Of a stretch of DNA of 14,764 nucleotides, positions 7,634 to 14,217 are shown one piece after another. The stretch lies in contig CAZXVW010000112.1 in NCBI GenBank assembly GCA_964644025.1, forward strand, positions 1 to 14,764. The letters are read 5' to 3'. The stretch comes from CAZXVW01 sp964644025. GTDB lineage: Bacteria; Acidobacteriota; Terriglobia; Bryobacterales; Bryobacteraceae. The translations under genes and the position numbers were made by a program. Positions within the stretch are counted from its first letter, which is position 1. Every line of letters starts with the position of its first letter. The notes beneath the pieces were generated by a model that was given only the letters and a program-made list of their open reading frames with translations, did not search any database and had not been told where the DNA came from.

Positions 7634-9082
7634 CTACAGGCCCGCCCTCTTCCAGAGCCTGCTGACGCGTTCCTTGATATCGGCGGGCATTCGGATCACC
7701 TCGGGCCAGGGCCGGTGGAAACCTTCCTCGGGCCATTTCCGGGTAGCGTCGATTCCCATCTTGGACCCGAAATTCGGCAGCCGGCTGGCGTGGTCCAGCG
7801 AATCGACCGGCCCGTGAACGAACTCGATGTCGCGCTCCGGGTCAATGTTATTCAGCGCACGCCAGGCGACTTCGCTGAAACTCTGCACGTCCACGTCCTC
7901 GTCGACCACCACAATGCATTTGGTGAACATCGCTTGGCCGAGCCCCCAGATGGCGTGCATCACCTTGCGCGCATGGCCGGGGTAGGATTTGCGGATCGAC
8001 ACCAGCATCAGGTTGTGGAAGACCCCCTCGGGCGGCATCGCCATGTCCCGCACCTCGGGCAACTGGAGCCGCAGTAAGGGCAGGAAGATGCGCTCAATGG
8101 CCTTGCCCATGTAGTAGTCCTCCATGGGCGGCGGACCCACGATGGTGGCCGGATAGATCGGCTCCCGGCGGCGAGTGAGGCAGGTGACGTGGAAGACCGG
8201 GTAGTCGTCTTCCAGGGAGTAGTAACCGGTATGGTCGCCGAACGGGCCTTCCCGGCGCTGTTCTCCGATTTCGACGTAGCCCTCCAGCACGATCTCGGCG
8301 TTGGCCGGAACTTCCAGGCCGCAGGTTTCGCACGGCGTCATCTCAACCGGCCGGCCGCGCAGAAAGCCAGCGATCATCATCTCATCCATGTCTGGCGGCA
8401 AGGGTAGGATGGCCGAATACATGGTGGCAGGGTCCGAACCGATCGCCACGGCGACCTCGAGGCGGCCGCCGGCGCCCGCGGCCGCCAGCCGCCGGTAATG
8501 CTCGGCGCCCTGCTTGTGCGTCTGCCAATGCATGCCGGTGGTGCGCTCGTCGTAGACCTGCATCCGGTACATGCCGCAGTTCCGCTTGCCGGTTTCCGGG
8601 TTCTTTGTGAACACCAGCGGAAGGGTGATGAAACGGCCCGCGTCCTCGGGCCAGCACTTCAGGATCGGGTAATCGAGCAGCGAGAAGCCGTCGCGTTCGA
8701 TGACTTCCTTGCACGGACCCGAGGAGACCGTCTTGGGAAAGAACTTGCCCATCTCGGCCAGCCGGGGCAGCATTTTCAGCTTGCCGACCAGGCCCTCGGG
8801 CATTCTCATCTCGAGGTATTCGGAGACGCGGGCGGCGATCTCCTCCAGCGAGTTGACCTCGAGCGCCAGCTCCATGCGCCGGATGCTGGCGAAGCTGTTG
8901 ATCAGCACCGGGACCCGGCTGCCCTTGGGCTTCTCAAACAGCAGGGCCGGGGCGCCGCTCTTGACGGCCCGGTCGGCGAACTCGGTGATCTCGAGCACCG
9001 GGTCCACCTCGAAAGGGATCCGCTTCAGCTCGCCGTGCTGTTCGAGCACGCGGAGGAACTCGCGCAGGTCAGTGTAGGCCAT
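7634..9082 (-). CDS. ubiD: UbiD family decarboxylase
   Basis: The protein of 482 residues aligns end to end with the UbiD family (prFMN-dependent, reversible decarboxylases of aromatic and alpha,beta-unsaturated acids). The signature active-site segment is REGPFGDHTGYYSLEDDYPV (E278, D283, H284), followed by GPPPMEDYYMGKAIER. The C-terminal half contains VVVDEDVDVQSFSEVAWRA and NFGSKMGIDATRKWPEEGF, both characteristic. Length and motifs suit the 4-hydroxy-3-polyprenylbenzoate or menaquinone-pathway branch, but related aromatic acid decarboxylases look alike. The open frame extends back to 9907, but ATG 9082 gives the normal MAYTDLREFLRVLEQ start. AGGAGG lies upstream at a longish 12 nt. No ubiX flavin prenyltransferase partner is in the window. 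FabG is divergent, and the symporter overlaps the operon downstream. Confidence 0.93.
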   Translation of the reverse strand: MAYTDLREFLRVLEQHGELKRIPFEVDPVLEITEFADRAVKSGAPALLFEKPKGSRVPVLINSFASIRRMELALEVNSLEEIAARVSEYLEMRMPEGLVGKLKMLPRLAEMGKFFPKTVSSGPCKEVIERDGFSLLDYPILKCWPEDAGRFITLPLVFTKNPETGKRNCGMYRMQVYDERTTGMHWQTHKQGAEHYRRLAAAGAGGRLEVAVAIGSDPATMYSAILPLPPDMDEMMIAGFLRGRPVEMTPCETCGLEVPANAEIVLEGYVEIGEQRREGPFGDHTGYYSLEDDYPVFHVTCLTRRREPIYPATIVGPPPMEDYYMGKAIERIFLPLLRLQLPEVRDMAMPPEGVFHNLMLVSIRKSYPGHARKVMHAIWGLGQAMFTKCIVVVDEDVDVQSFSEVAWRALNNIDPERDIEFVHGPVDSLDHASRLPNFGSKMGIDATRKWPEEGFHRPWPEVIRMPADIKERVSRLWKRAGL

Positions 9083-9145
9083 CGGGAACAGGAACCTCCT
9101 TTTTACTATGATTGAGTTTTTATCACCAAATCCGAAGGAGATGGA
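9083..9145. promoter_or_regulatory. Divergent ubiD / fabG control region
   Basis: This 63-bp AT-rich gap sits between two divergent starts. On + there is a TATGAT hexamer at 9107-9112 and a clear AAGGAGA ribosome site about 8 nt before the fabG ATG at 9146. On - there is AGGAGG about 12 nt before ubiD. The low GC content stands out against both genes. No good -35 box is visible on either strand. Confidence 0.4.
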
Positions 9146-9880
9146 ATGGCGGAACGAATTGCATGTGTGACCGGCGCCAGCCGGGGCATCGGGCGCGAGA
9201 TCGCGCTCACGCTGGCCCGCGACGGGATGAAGATCCTGGTGGCCTCGAACGAGCCGGACAACAACGAGAAGGTGGCCGCGGAGATTCGCGCCGGCGGCGG
9301 CGAGGCGACCCCCCAGTTCCTGGATCTCTCGCAGCCCGATCAGATCCGGGAGGCCTTCCGGGCAATGCTGGACGCCTGGGGACGGATCGACGTGCTGGTC
9401 AACAATGCCGGCATTACCAAAGACGGGCTGGCCGCGCGGATGAAGCAGCAAGCCTGGGACCTGGTGCTGCAAATCAACCTCAGCGGCGCTTTCACGGCGA
9501 CCCAGCAAGTGTTGCCCTCGATGATGAAGCAGCGCTGGGGACGGATCGTGAACATGGCCTCCGTGGTCGGGTTGATGGGCAACGCCGGGCAGGCGAACTA
9601 CGTGGCCTCGAAGGCCGGGCTCATCGGGCTGACCAAGACGCTGGCCCGGGAGCTCGGCGCGCGCAACATCACGGTAAACGCGGTGGCGCCGGGCTTCATT
9701 GAGACCGACATGACGCGGGTGCTTCCCGACAACGTCAAAGAAGCAATGCTGGCGACGATCCCATTGAAGCGCGTGGGCCAGCCGGCCGACGTAGCGGCGG
9801 CGGTGCGCTTCCTGGTGAGCGAGGAAGCCGGCTACATTACCGGCCAGGTGATTGGCGTCAACGGCGGCATGTACATGTAG
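9146..9880 (+). CDS. fabG: 3-oxoacyl-[acyl-carrier-protein] reductase (classical SDR)
   Basis: The protein of 244 residues is a complete classical short-chain dehydrogenase. It has the nucleotide-binding TGASRGIG near residue 8, NNAG at 86-89, and an intact catalytic tetrad: N111, S139 (NMASVVG), Y152 and K156 (YVASK). The C-terminal VAPGFIETDMT and the ending ITGQVIGVNGGMYM are typical of FabG, which reduces 3-oxoacyl-ACP with NADPH in fatty acid elongation in the cytoplasm. Length and start match FabG exactly, and AAGGAGA precedes ATG 9146. It is not inside a fab cluster (no fabD, acpP or fabF nearby), so another SDR role such as acetoacetyl-CoA reduction is possible. It converges with the alcohol dehydrogenase, 37 bp between stops. 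Confidence 0.9.
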   Translation: MAERIACVTGASRGIGREIALTLARDGMKILVASNEPDNNEKVAAEIRAGGGEATPQFLDLSQPDQIREAFRAMLDAWGRIDVLVNNAGITKDGLAARMKQQAWDLVLQINLSGAFTATQQVLPSMMKQRWGRIVNMASVVGLMGNAGQANYVASKAGLIGLTKTLARELGARNITVNAVAPGFIETDMTRVLPDNVKEAMLATIPLKRVGQPADVAAAVRFLVSEEAGYITGQVIGVNGGMYM

Positions 9881-9881
9881 G

Positions 9882-9919
9882 GAGCGCGGGGCCGGCGGCG
9901 GCCACAACGGCCGGCGCTC
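9882..9919. terminator. Possible bidirectional stem between convergent fabG and alcohol dehydrogenase
   Basis: Outer arms GAGCGC (9882-9887) and GCGCTC (9914-9919) pair perfectly. An inner CGGCC / GGCCG stem (9899-9903 and 9909-9913) has loop ACAAC. About 11 bases on the left are unpaired, and there is no T tract on either strand. The position between converging stops suits a shared terminator, but the fold is modest. Confidence 0.3.
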
Positions 9920-11198
9920 ACGCGGCTGCGTCCAGGTTCTTGATCAGGCTCAGGTCGCCGGTCCTGGCGGCTTCGAGCACCGGGCCCATATACTCATCCA
10001 CCAGCTCGGCGGTCAGGGGCACGGGCATGTTCTGCAATTTCATCTTGAGCTGGGGGTTCTTGGCGGCCGCCAGCGCGCGCTCGATGTGGGCGCCGGTGAA
10101 ACCAGGGACATCGGCCAGCGTCGCCGGTATCCCGACTCGCTTTTCGAACTTCCGGAGGCCGTCGGCCACGGCCACGGCAAGCTCCCGCCCGCGTGCCTGA
10201 AGGATGGAGGCATCGGCCAGTCCGGCCCCGGCCAGGCTCTCGGCCACGATCCGCAGCGGCTCCTGAATAGCCGGCGCGTAGAAGACCGTGTAGTAAGGAT
10301 TCATGAGGATGCAAGCGCGCCCGTGGGTGAGGATGTCGGTAAGAGAGAAGCTCGTCAGGTGCGCGCCGTTGGTGCCGCCGAGCATGATGGCGTAGGCGCC
10401 GAGATCAGTGGCGAGCGCCAGCGCCGCCCGGCCCTCACGGTCCTGGGGGGTCTCCAGCACGCGGGGCAGGTATCGGAAGACAAGGTCGAAGGTCTGGCGG
10501 CCGACGCGGGTCATCCGATCATAGTAGGGCTTGCCCACCGCACCATAGAGCACTTCGAGCGAGTGGGAGACGCCGTCGAGGGCCCCGTCGGCGGTGAGCG
10601 AGGCGGGCGCGCCGAGCGTCGTCTCGTAGTCAAACGCCGCGCGGGGCGGGATGATGGCCTCGTCCACGATCAGTTTCTTCTGGCCGGTCGCAAGGTTCGT
10701 GATGTTAGAGTACTTGGTCAGGTGTGCGCCCGAGCTGGCCGCCGTCTGAATGGCGAGGTGGGGCTTCAGTTTCTTGCCGGTGCTCTGGAGCGCTTGGGTG
10801 ACCAGGCCCGTTCCGAAATACTCCTCGATGTCCCCGCCCAGGGCTTCAAGAATGCCGGCCGCCTTGACGGAGTCGATGGTGCTTCCGCCGCCGAAGCTGA
10901 CGCAGAAGTCGGCATTGAGTTCGCGGAGTTGACCCGTAATCCGGAACAGGTCTTCGCGCGGAGCGTTTGGACGGGCGCCGGGTATCAGTCCTGCCACCTC
11001 GATCCCGGCCGCCTCCAGCGATTTGCGGATCGTGGCAATGAACCCGCCGGAACCGGGAAAGGTACCGCGTACCAGGGCCGCGCGCTTTCCCAGCCCCGCG
11101 ACCAGCTCACCGACTCGGGATAAAACACTGTACCCGCTTAGGTAAGAATCGCCTTTGAATTCCTTGATGAGCTCGGTGGCCTGGCTGAAATCTTGCAT
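9918..11198 (-). CDS. Iron-containing alcohol dehydrogenase family protein
   Basis: The protein of 426 residues has the group III (Fe-dependent) alcohol dehydrogenase fold. The NAD(P)-binding GGGSTID is at 103-109. Likely metal ligands are D208 and H212 (DGVSHSLE), H280 (NGAHL) and H292 (THGRA). The second family signature, usually TxxGTGSE, reads TAASSGAHLTKYS here, and the two C-terminal histidines are 12 rather than about 14 residues apart. That suggests a divergent subfamily whose substrate I cannot name. Family members oxidise alcohols or polyols, or reduce aldehydes, in the cytoplasm. AAGGAGA (11215-11209) precedes ATG 11198 at about 10 nt. The gene is divergent from the second propeller-PHP gene and convergent with fabG. 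A long open frame on the other strand is a GC-driven shadow. Confidence 0.85.
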   Translation of the reverse strand: MQDFSQATELIKEFKGDSYLSGYSVLSRVGELVAGLGKRAALVRGTFPGSGGFIATIRKSLEAAGIEVAGLIPGARPNAPREDLFRITGQLRELNADFCVSFGGGSTIDSVKAAGILEALGGDIEEYFGTGLVTQALQSTGKKLKPHLAIQTAASSGAHLTKYSNITNLATGQKKLIVDEAIIPPRAAFDYETTLGAPASLTADGALDGVSHSLEVLYGAVGKPYYDRMTRVGRQTFDLVFRYLPRVLETPQDREGRAALALATDLGAYAIMLGGTNGAHLTSFSLTDILTHGRACILMNPYYTVFYAPAIQEPLRIVAESLAGAGLADASILQARGRELAVAVADGLRKFEKRVGIPATLADVPGFTGAHIERALAAAKNPQLKMKLQNMPVPLTAELVDEYMGPVLEAARTGDLSLIKNLDAAA

Positions 11199-11250
11199 TC
11201 TCGTCCTGTCTCCTTGCCTTTATAATGCCATGAGAACCACCATGGAGAAG
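11199..11250. promoter_or_regulatory. Shared divergent promoter with perfect TATAAT
   Basis: TATAAT lies at 11221-11226 on +, followed by G, pointing toward the propeller-PHP gene. The same bases read as CATTATAAA on -, giving a -10-like element for the alcohol dehydrogenase upstream of its AAGGAGA. The two -10 elements therefore overlap back to back within one 52-bp gap. No clear -35 on either strand at 17 bp. Confidence 0.5.
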
Positions 11251-13632
11251 ATGAACGACCGACGCTTAGCCCTCACGCTGCCTGCGCTACTGCTTGTCCT
11301 GCTGCTTGCCGGCCGGCTGGGAGCGCAGGAGCGCAAATTCCCCCTTATGAAAGTCCTGCCGCTCAATGAGCAGGCGGGCTTCAACGACGAACCCTCGATG
11401 GCGGTCGCCGATGACGGCAGCTTGTACGTGGCCTGGGTGAGCTTTCGCGACAACGCCGACACCCTGCAGATTGCCCGCTACAAACCCGAGGGCGGCTGGT
11501 TCCGGGGTCTCGGCGCGTGGCAAGTAATGGGCGGGCCGGGCGCTTACGTACTCGGGCCGCAGGTGGTGGCAGCCGGGGAAAAGGTCTACCTGGTCTATGC
11601 CGCCGAGTATGGCGGCAACTGGGACATCTATACGGTGGATTGCTCAGCCGATGGACCCGGCAAGACGGTGGCGGTCACCTCGCACCCGGCGGTGGATGTG
11701 GACCCGGCGGCCGCCTGGCACGACGGAACGCTTTGGATCACCTGGGAATCCAACCGTGACGGTGCCCGGCGGATCCTGCTGGCCGGCCTGCGGGACGGGA
11801 AAGCATCGCCGGCGGAAATCGTCAGTGAGAATGGCAAGTCGAACTATGATCCGTCGATCGCCATCACCAGCGAAGGCACGATTTCGGTGGCCTGGCACTG
11901 CTTCGCGGCCAACAATTACGACATTTGCTTGCGGCAGCGCCCGCCGGGCGGAGCCTGGCGAGCCGAACGGCGGCTGACCAAGGCCCCCAGCATCGACCGC
12001 CACCCCTGGCTGCTCGCTCATGGCCCGGATCTCTGGCTGCTGTATGAAAATGCCCAGACCGAGCGGTACCTGATCGGCCGGACGAATGCCCGGCGCGTCA
12101 TGATCGCCAAGGTGACGCCGACCGGCCTGCTGACATTTCCAGAGTACCGGCAGAATGAACAGCTCTATGACCGAGCCGAAGCCGCGACGGCCGCATTCGA
12201 CTCCCAGGGCCGGCTCTGGGTGGCCTACCTGAAACCCAAGCTGCCGCGGGGCGGCTGGCAGCATTTCTTCACTTGCTATGACGGCGAGAAATGGATCGGC
12301 GGGAGCGGGTTTTCCCGGCGCAAGGGCATGGACCGGCGGCCGTCGCTGGCCATCAGCGGTCACCGGCTGCTGGCGGCGTTCCAGGTGGATGAGCTGGGTG
12401 AGACGTGGACGCAGAACGATCCCGCGCTCACCACGCAGGCCAGGAGTCTCATCCTGCTGGGCTCGGCCGATCTCGATGACGCCCCGCGCGGAGCGGCGCC
12501 GATGAAACTCGAACCGCTGGTGGAACCCGATGAGGCTTTCGCCGCCGGCCAGCTCCGCGTCGCTTACGGGGAGGAGGCGGTGACGCCGGCGATCCAGTAC
12601 CAAGGCAAGACACTGAAGCTTTACTACGGGGACCTGCACGACCACTCGGACATCTCGGTTTGCAACCGCTGCGGGGACCAGTCCTTGGACGAGAACTTTC
12701 AACACCGGCGCGACATCGCCCGGCTGAACTTCGTGGCGACCACTGACCACGGCTATAACATCGTCCCGTACCTGTGGTGCTATACGGCCAAGCTGGTGCG
12801 GGCCAACTACGACCCGGGCCGGCTGGTGACCTTCCTGGGCGAAGAATGGACCTCCTCGACCGAGCACTATACCAAGGAGAACCCGTGGGGCTACTACGGC
12901 CACCGGAATCTGATCCTGGAAGATGCGTATTTTCCGAAGTGGTGGAACGCGCATCTTGGCCAGACGCCAGCCCAGTTATGGGCCGAGCTGCGCCAAATGA
13001 AAGCCAGCTTCGTGAACATCCCCCATCAGCTCGCCGATACCGGCAATGTACCAACCGACTGGCGTTTTACCGACGAGGAAGCGCAGCCGGTGGCCGAGAT
13101 CTTCCAGACGCGAGGTTCCTATGAATATCACGGCGCTCCCCGGCAGGCTCGCCGGTCGATTCAGCAACCGGGCCGTTACCTCCAGGACGCCTGGGCCGAG
13201 GGTAAGGTGATCGGGGTGATCGCCAGCCCGGACCACGGCGGTGGCTATGGAAAGGCCTGCGTCTGGGCGGAAGATCTGTCCCGGAAAGCGATCCTGCAGG
13301 CGATTCGCCAGCGCCACACCTTCGGCACCACGGCGGCCCGCATGTTCCTCGATGTGCGGGTGAACGGCCGCCTGATGGGAGAGAAAACAGCCGAGCCGGC
13401 CGGCGAGCAGGTCGAGGTCAAGATTCACGTGCGGTCGCCGGCTGAAATCGCCAAGATCGAGGTCTGCCGGAACAACAAGTTCATCTACCTCAACGAGCCC
13501 GGCGCCGCCCAGGCGGAACTCACCTTCATCGATACGGCACCGGAAAAAGGCCGGAGCTACTACTACGTACGCGTCATCCAGAAGGACGACGAGATCGCCT
13601 GGAGCAGCCCCGTCTGGTTTGGCGCCCGATAG
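11251..13632 (+). CDS. Second exported beta-propeller + PHP-fold metallohydrolase (CehA/McbA- or DUF3604-like)
   Basis: Numbering from ATG 11251 gives 793 residues. A signal peptide (MNDRR, LALTLPALLLVLLLAG, cleavage near GAQ-ERK) predicts export. Residues about 30-440 are propeller-like repeats (SLYVAWVSFR, KVYLVYAAEY, TLWITWESNR, TISVAWHCFA, DLWLLYENAQ). Residues about 455-670 are the PHP domain: GDLHDHS (H463, H465), TTDHG (D499, H500), GEEW (E532), GHRNLI (H551), NIPHQLAD (H592) and SPDHGGG (D661, H662). A C-terminal beta domain ends in YYYVRV...IAWSSPVWF, matching the 1016-residue protein encoded at 2388. In-frame ATGs at 11230, 11242 and 11251 are all possible; I use 11251 for its GGAG and canonical signal peptide. 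An upstream ATG at 11155 would run into the divergent gene and past the promoter. Substrate unknown. Confidence 0.82.
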   Translation: MNDRRLALTLPALLLVLLLAGRLGAQERKFPLMKVLPLNEQAGFNDEPSMAVADDGSLYVAWVSFRDNADTLQIARYKPEGGWFRGLGAWQVMGGPGAYVLGPQVVAAGEKVYLVYAAEYGGNWDIYTVDCSADGPGKTVAVTSHPAVDVDPAAAWHDGTLWITWESNRDGARRILLAGLRDGKASPAEIVSENGKSNYDPSIAITSEGTISVAWHCFAANNYDICLRQRPPGGAWRAERRLTKAPSIDRHPWLLAHGPDLWLLYENAQTERYLIGRTNARRVMIAKVTPTGLLTFPEYRQNEQLYDRAEAATAAFDSQGRLWVAYLKPKLPRGGWQHFFTCYDGEKWIGGSGFSRRKGMDRRPSLAISGHRLLAAFQVDELGETWTQNDPALTTQARSLILLGSADLDDAPRGAAPMKLEPLVEPDEAFAAGQLRVAYGEEAVTPAIQYQGKTLKLYYGDLHDHSDISVCNRCGDQSLDENFQHRRDIARLNFVATTDHGYNIVPYLWCYTAKLVRANYDPGRLVTFLGEEWTSSTEHYTKENPWGYYGHRNLILEDAYFPKWWNAHLGQTPAQLWAELRQMKASFVNIPHQLADTGNVPTDWRFTDEEAQPVAEIFQTRGSYEYHGAPRQARRSIQQPGRYLQDAWAEGKVIGVIASPDHGGGYGKACVWAEDLSRKAILQAIRQRHTFGTTAARMFLDVRVNGRLMGEKTAEPAGEQVEVKIHVRSPAEIAKIEVCRNNKFIYLNEPGAAQAELTFIDTAPEKGRSYYYVRVIQKDDEIAWSSPVWFGAR

Positions 13633-13668
13633 CAAGGGGCGACCCGGCGCCGAGCGCACGCTTCGTAT

Positions 13669-13674
13669 TACAAT
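13669..13674 (+). promoter_or_regulatory. Probable -10 element (TACAAT) for the Dabb gene
   Basis: TACAAT followed by GG lies 37 bp after the stop of the propeller-PHP gene and 21 nt before the GTG start. A transcript starting near 13681 would still include the GAGAGGAG ribosome site. No -35 box is evident, so readthrough from the upstream gene remains possible. Confidence 0.4.
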
Positions 13675-13695
13675 GGACACATCGAGAGGAGCAAG

Positions 13696-14130
13696 GTGAG
13701 AAGATTACTCTATTTACTGTCCGTGATTCTGATCTCCGGGTCGCTGTACGCCGGCGAAGGGAAACTGATGCACTGCTTCTACTTCACCGTGGTGGATGGG
13801 GCCACGAGCGCCGACTGGCAGGCATTTCACGAGGCCACCGACGCGTTGCCGGGCAAGATACCCGGGCTGCTGAACGTCTGGTACGGCAAGCTCCGGCGCC
13901 CGATGCGCCTGGTGACAACGGACCGGGCCACGATGAAGAAGCTGCGCGCCGTCGAGTCCAAGGTCACCGGCGAGGTGAGAACCATCTCCCGCCAGTACGG
14001 TGTCTGCATGGAGATGGCCGATGAAGCAGCGCTGAAGGTCTATGCCGACCACCCGGCGCACAAACAGTGGGAGACGGTTTATTCGAAGGTCCGGGTGCCG
14101 GGGACGACCACGGTGGACATCGTCAAGTAG
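13696..14130 (+). CDS. Secreted Dabb (stress-responsive alpha/beta-barrel) domain protein
   Basis: The protein of 144 residues starts with GTG. A signal peptide (MRRLLYLLSVILISGSLYAG) precedes a ferredoxin-like Dabb domain. Dabb hallmarks are MHCFYFTVVDGAT, LPGKIPGLLNVWYGK, and YGVCMEMADEAALKVYADHP followed by AHKQW near the C-terminus, with the family's Y-x-x-HPxH pattern and a final VDIVK strand. Dabb proteins are usually cytoplasmic dimers of varied or unknown role; a leader for export is less common, and no enzymatic function can be assigned. AGGAG (13687-13691) supports GTG 13696, and no better in-frame ATG exists near the leader. It follows the propeller-PHP gene by 63 bp and may share its regulation. 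Confidence 0.83.
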   Translation: MRRLLYLLSVILISGSLYAGEGKLMHCFYFTVVDGATSADWQAFHEATDALPGKIPGLLNVWYGKLRRPMRLVTTDRATMKKLRAVESKVTGEVRTISRQYGVCMEMADEAALKVYADHPAHKQWETVYSKVRVPGTTTVDIVK

Positions 14131-14143
14131 GGGCGGTATACAG

Positions 14144-14196
14144 GCATCCGCCGGTCCCGGAAGTACCCGTACTGAGGAACGGAGAAGGCGGATTGC
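14144..14196 (+). other. Nested inverted repeat between the Dabb gene and the next SDR gene
   Basis: Outer arms GCATCCGCC (14144-14152) and GGCGGATTGC (14187-14196) pair over 9 bp with one bulged base. An inner AGTAC...GTACT repeat (14162-14173) lies between them. It starts 14 nt after the Dabb stop and ends 10 nt before the SDR's probable -10 element. It could be a terminator or 3'-end structure for the Dabb mRNA; there is no T tract. Confidence 0.35.
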
Positions 14197-14205
14197 GTCT
14201 CCGGT

Positions 14206-14211
14206 TATGAT
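14206..14211 (+). promoter_or_regulatory. Probable -10 element (TATGAT) immediately before the SDR start
   Basis: TATGAT ends only 6 nt before ATG 14218. A normal start 6-8 nt past the hexamer would fall on the ATG itself, predicting a leaderless mRNA. There is no convincing Shine-Dalgarno site, which agrees. No -35 box is visible. Confidence 0.45.
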
Positions 14212-14217
14212 GGACGC

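Noticed and set aside
6322..7665. 447-codon open frame on + opposite the symporter
   Set aside because: The histidine/glutamine/arginine-rich product is typical of antisense reading of a membrane protein; the minus strand carries NMDGT and other DAACS motifs.
9083..9907. Upstream extension of the UbiD frame across fabG
   Set aside because: Open only because of GC content; UbiD homology begins exactly at ATG 9082 and fabG occupies the other strand.
9852..11123. 423-codon open frame on + opposite the alcohol dehydrogenase
   Set aside because: The product is glycine/arginine-rich with no domain; the minus-strand gene has intact Fe-ADH motifs, so this is a high-GC shadow.
11155..11229. Extended N-terminus for the second propeller-PHP protein
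   Set aside because: It would overlap the divergent dehydrogenase coding region, precede the TATAAT element and bury the signal peptide.
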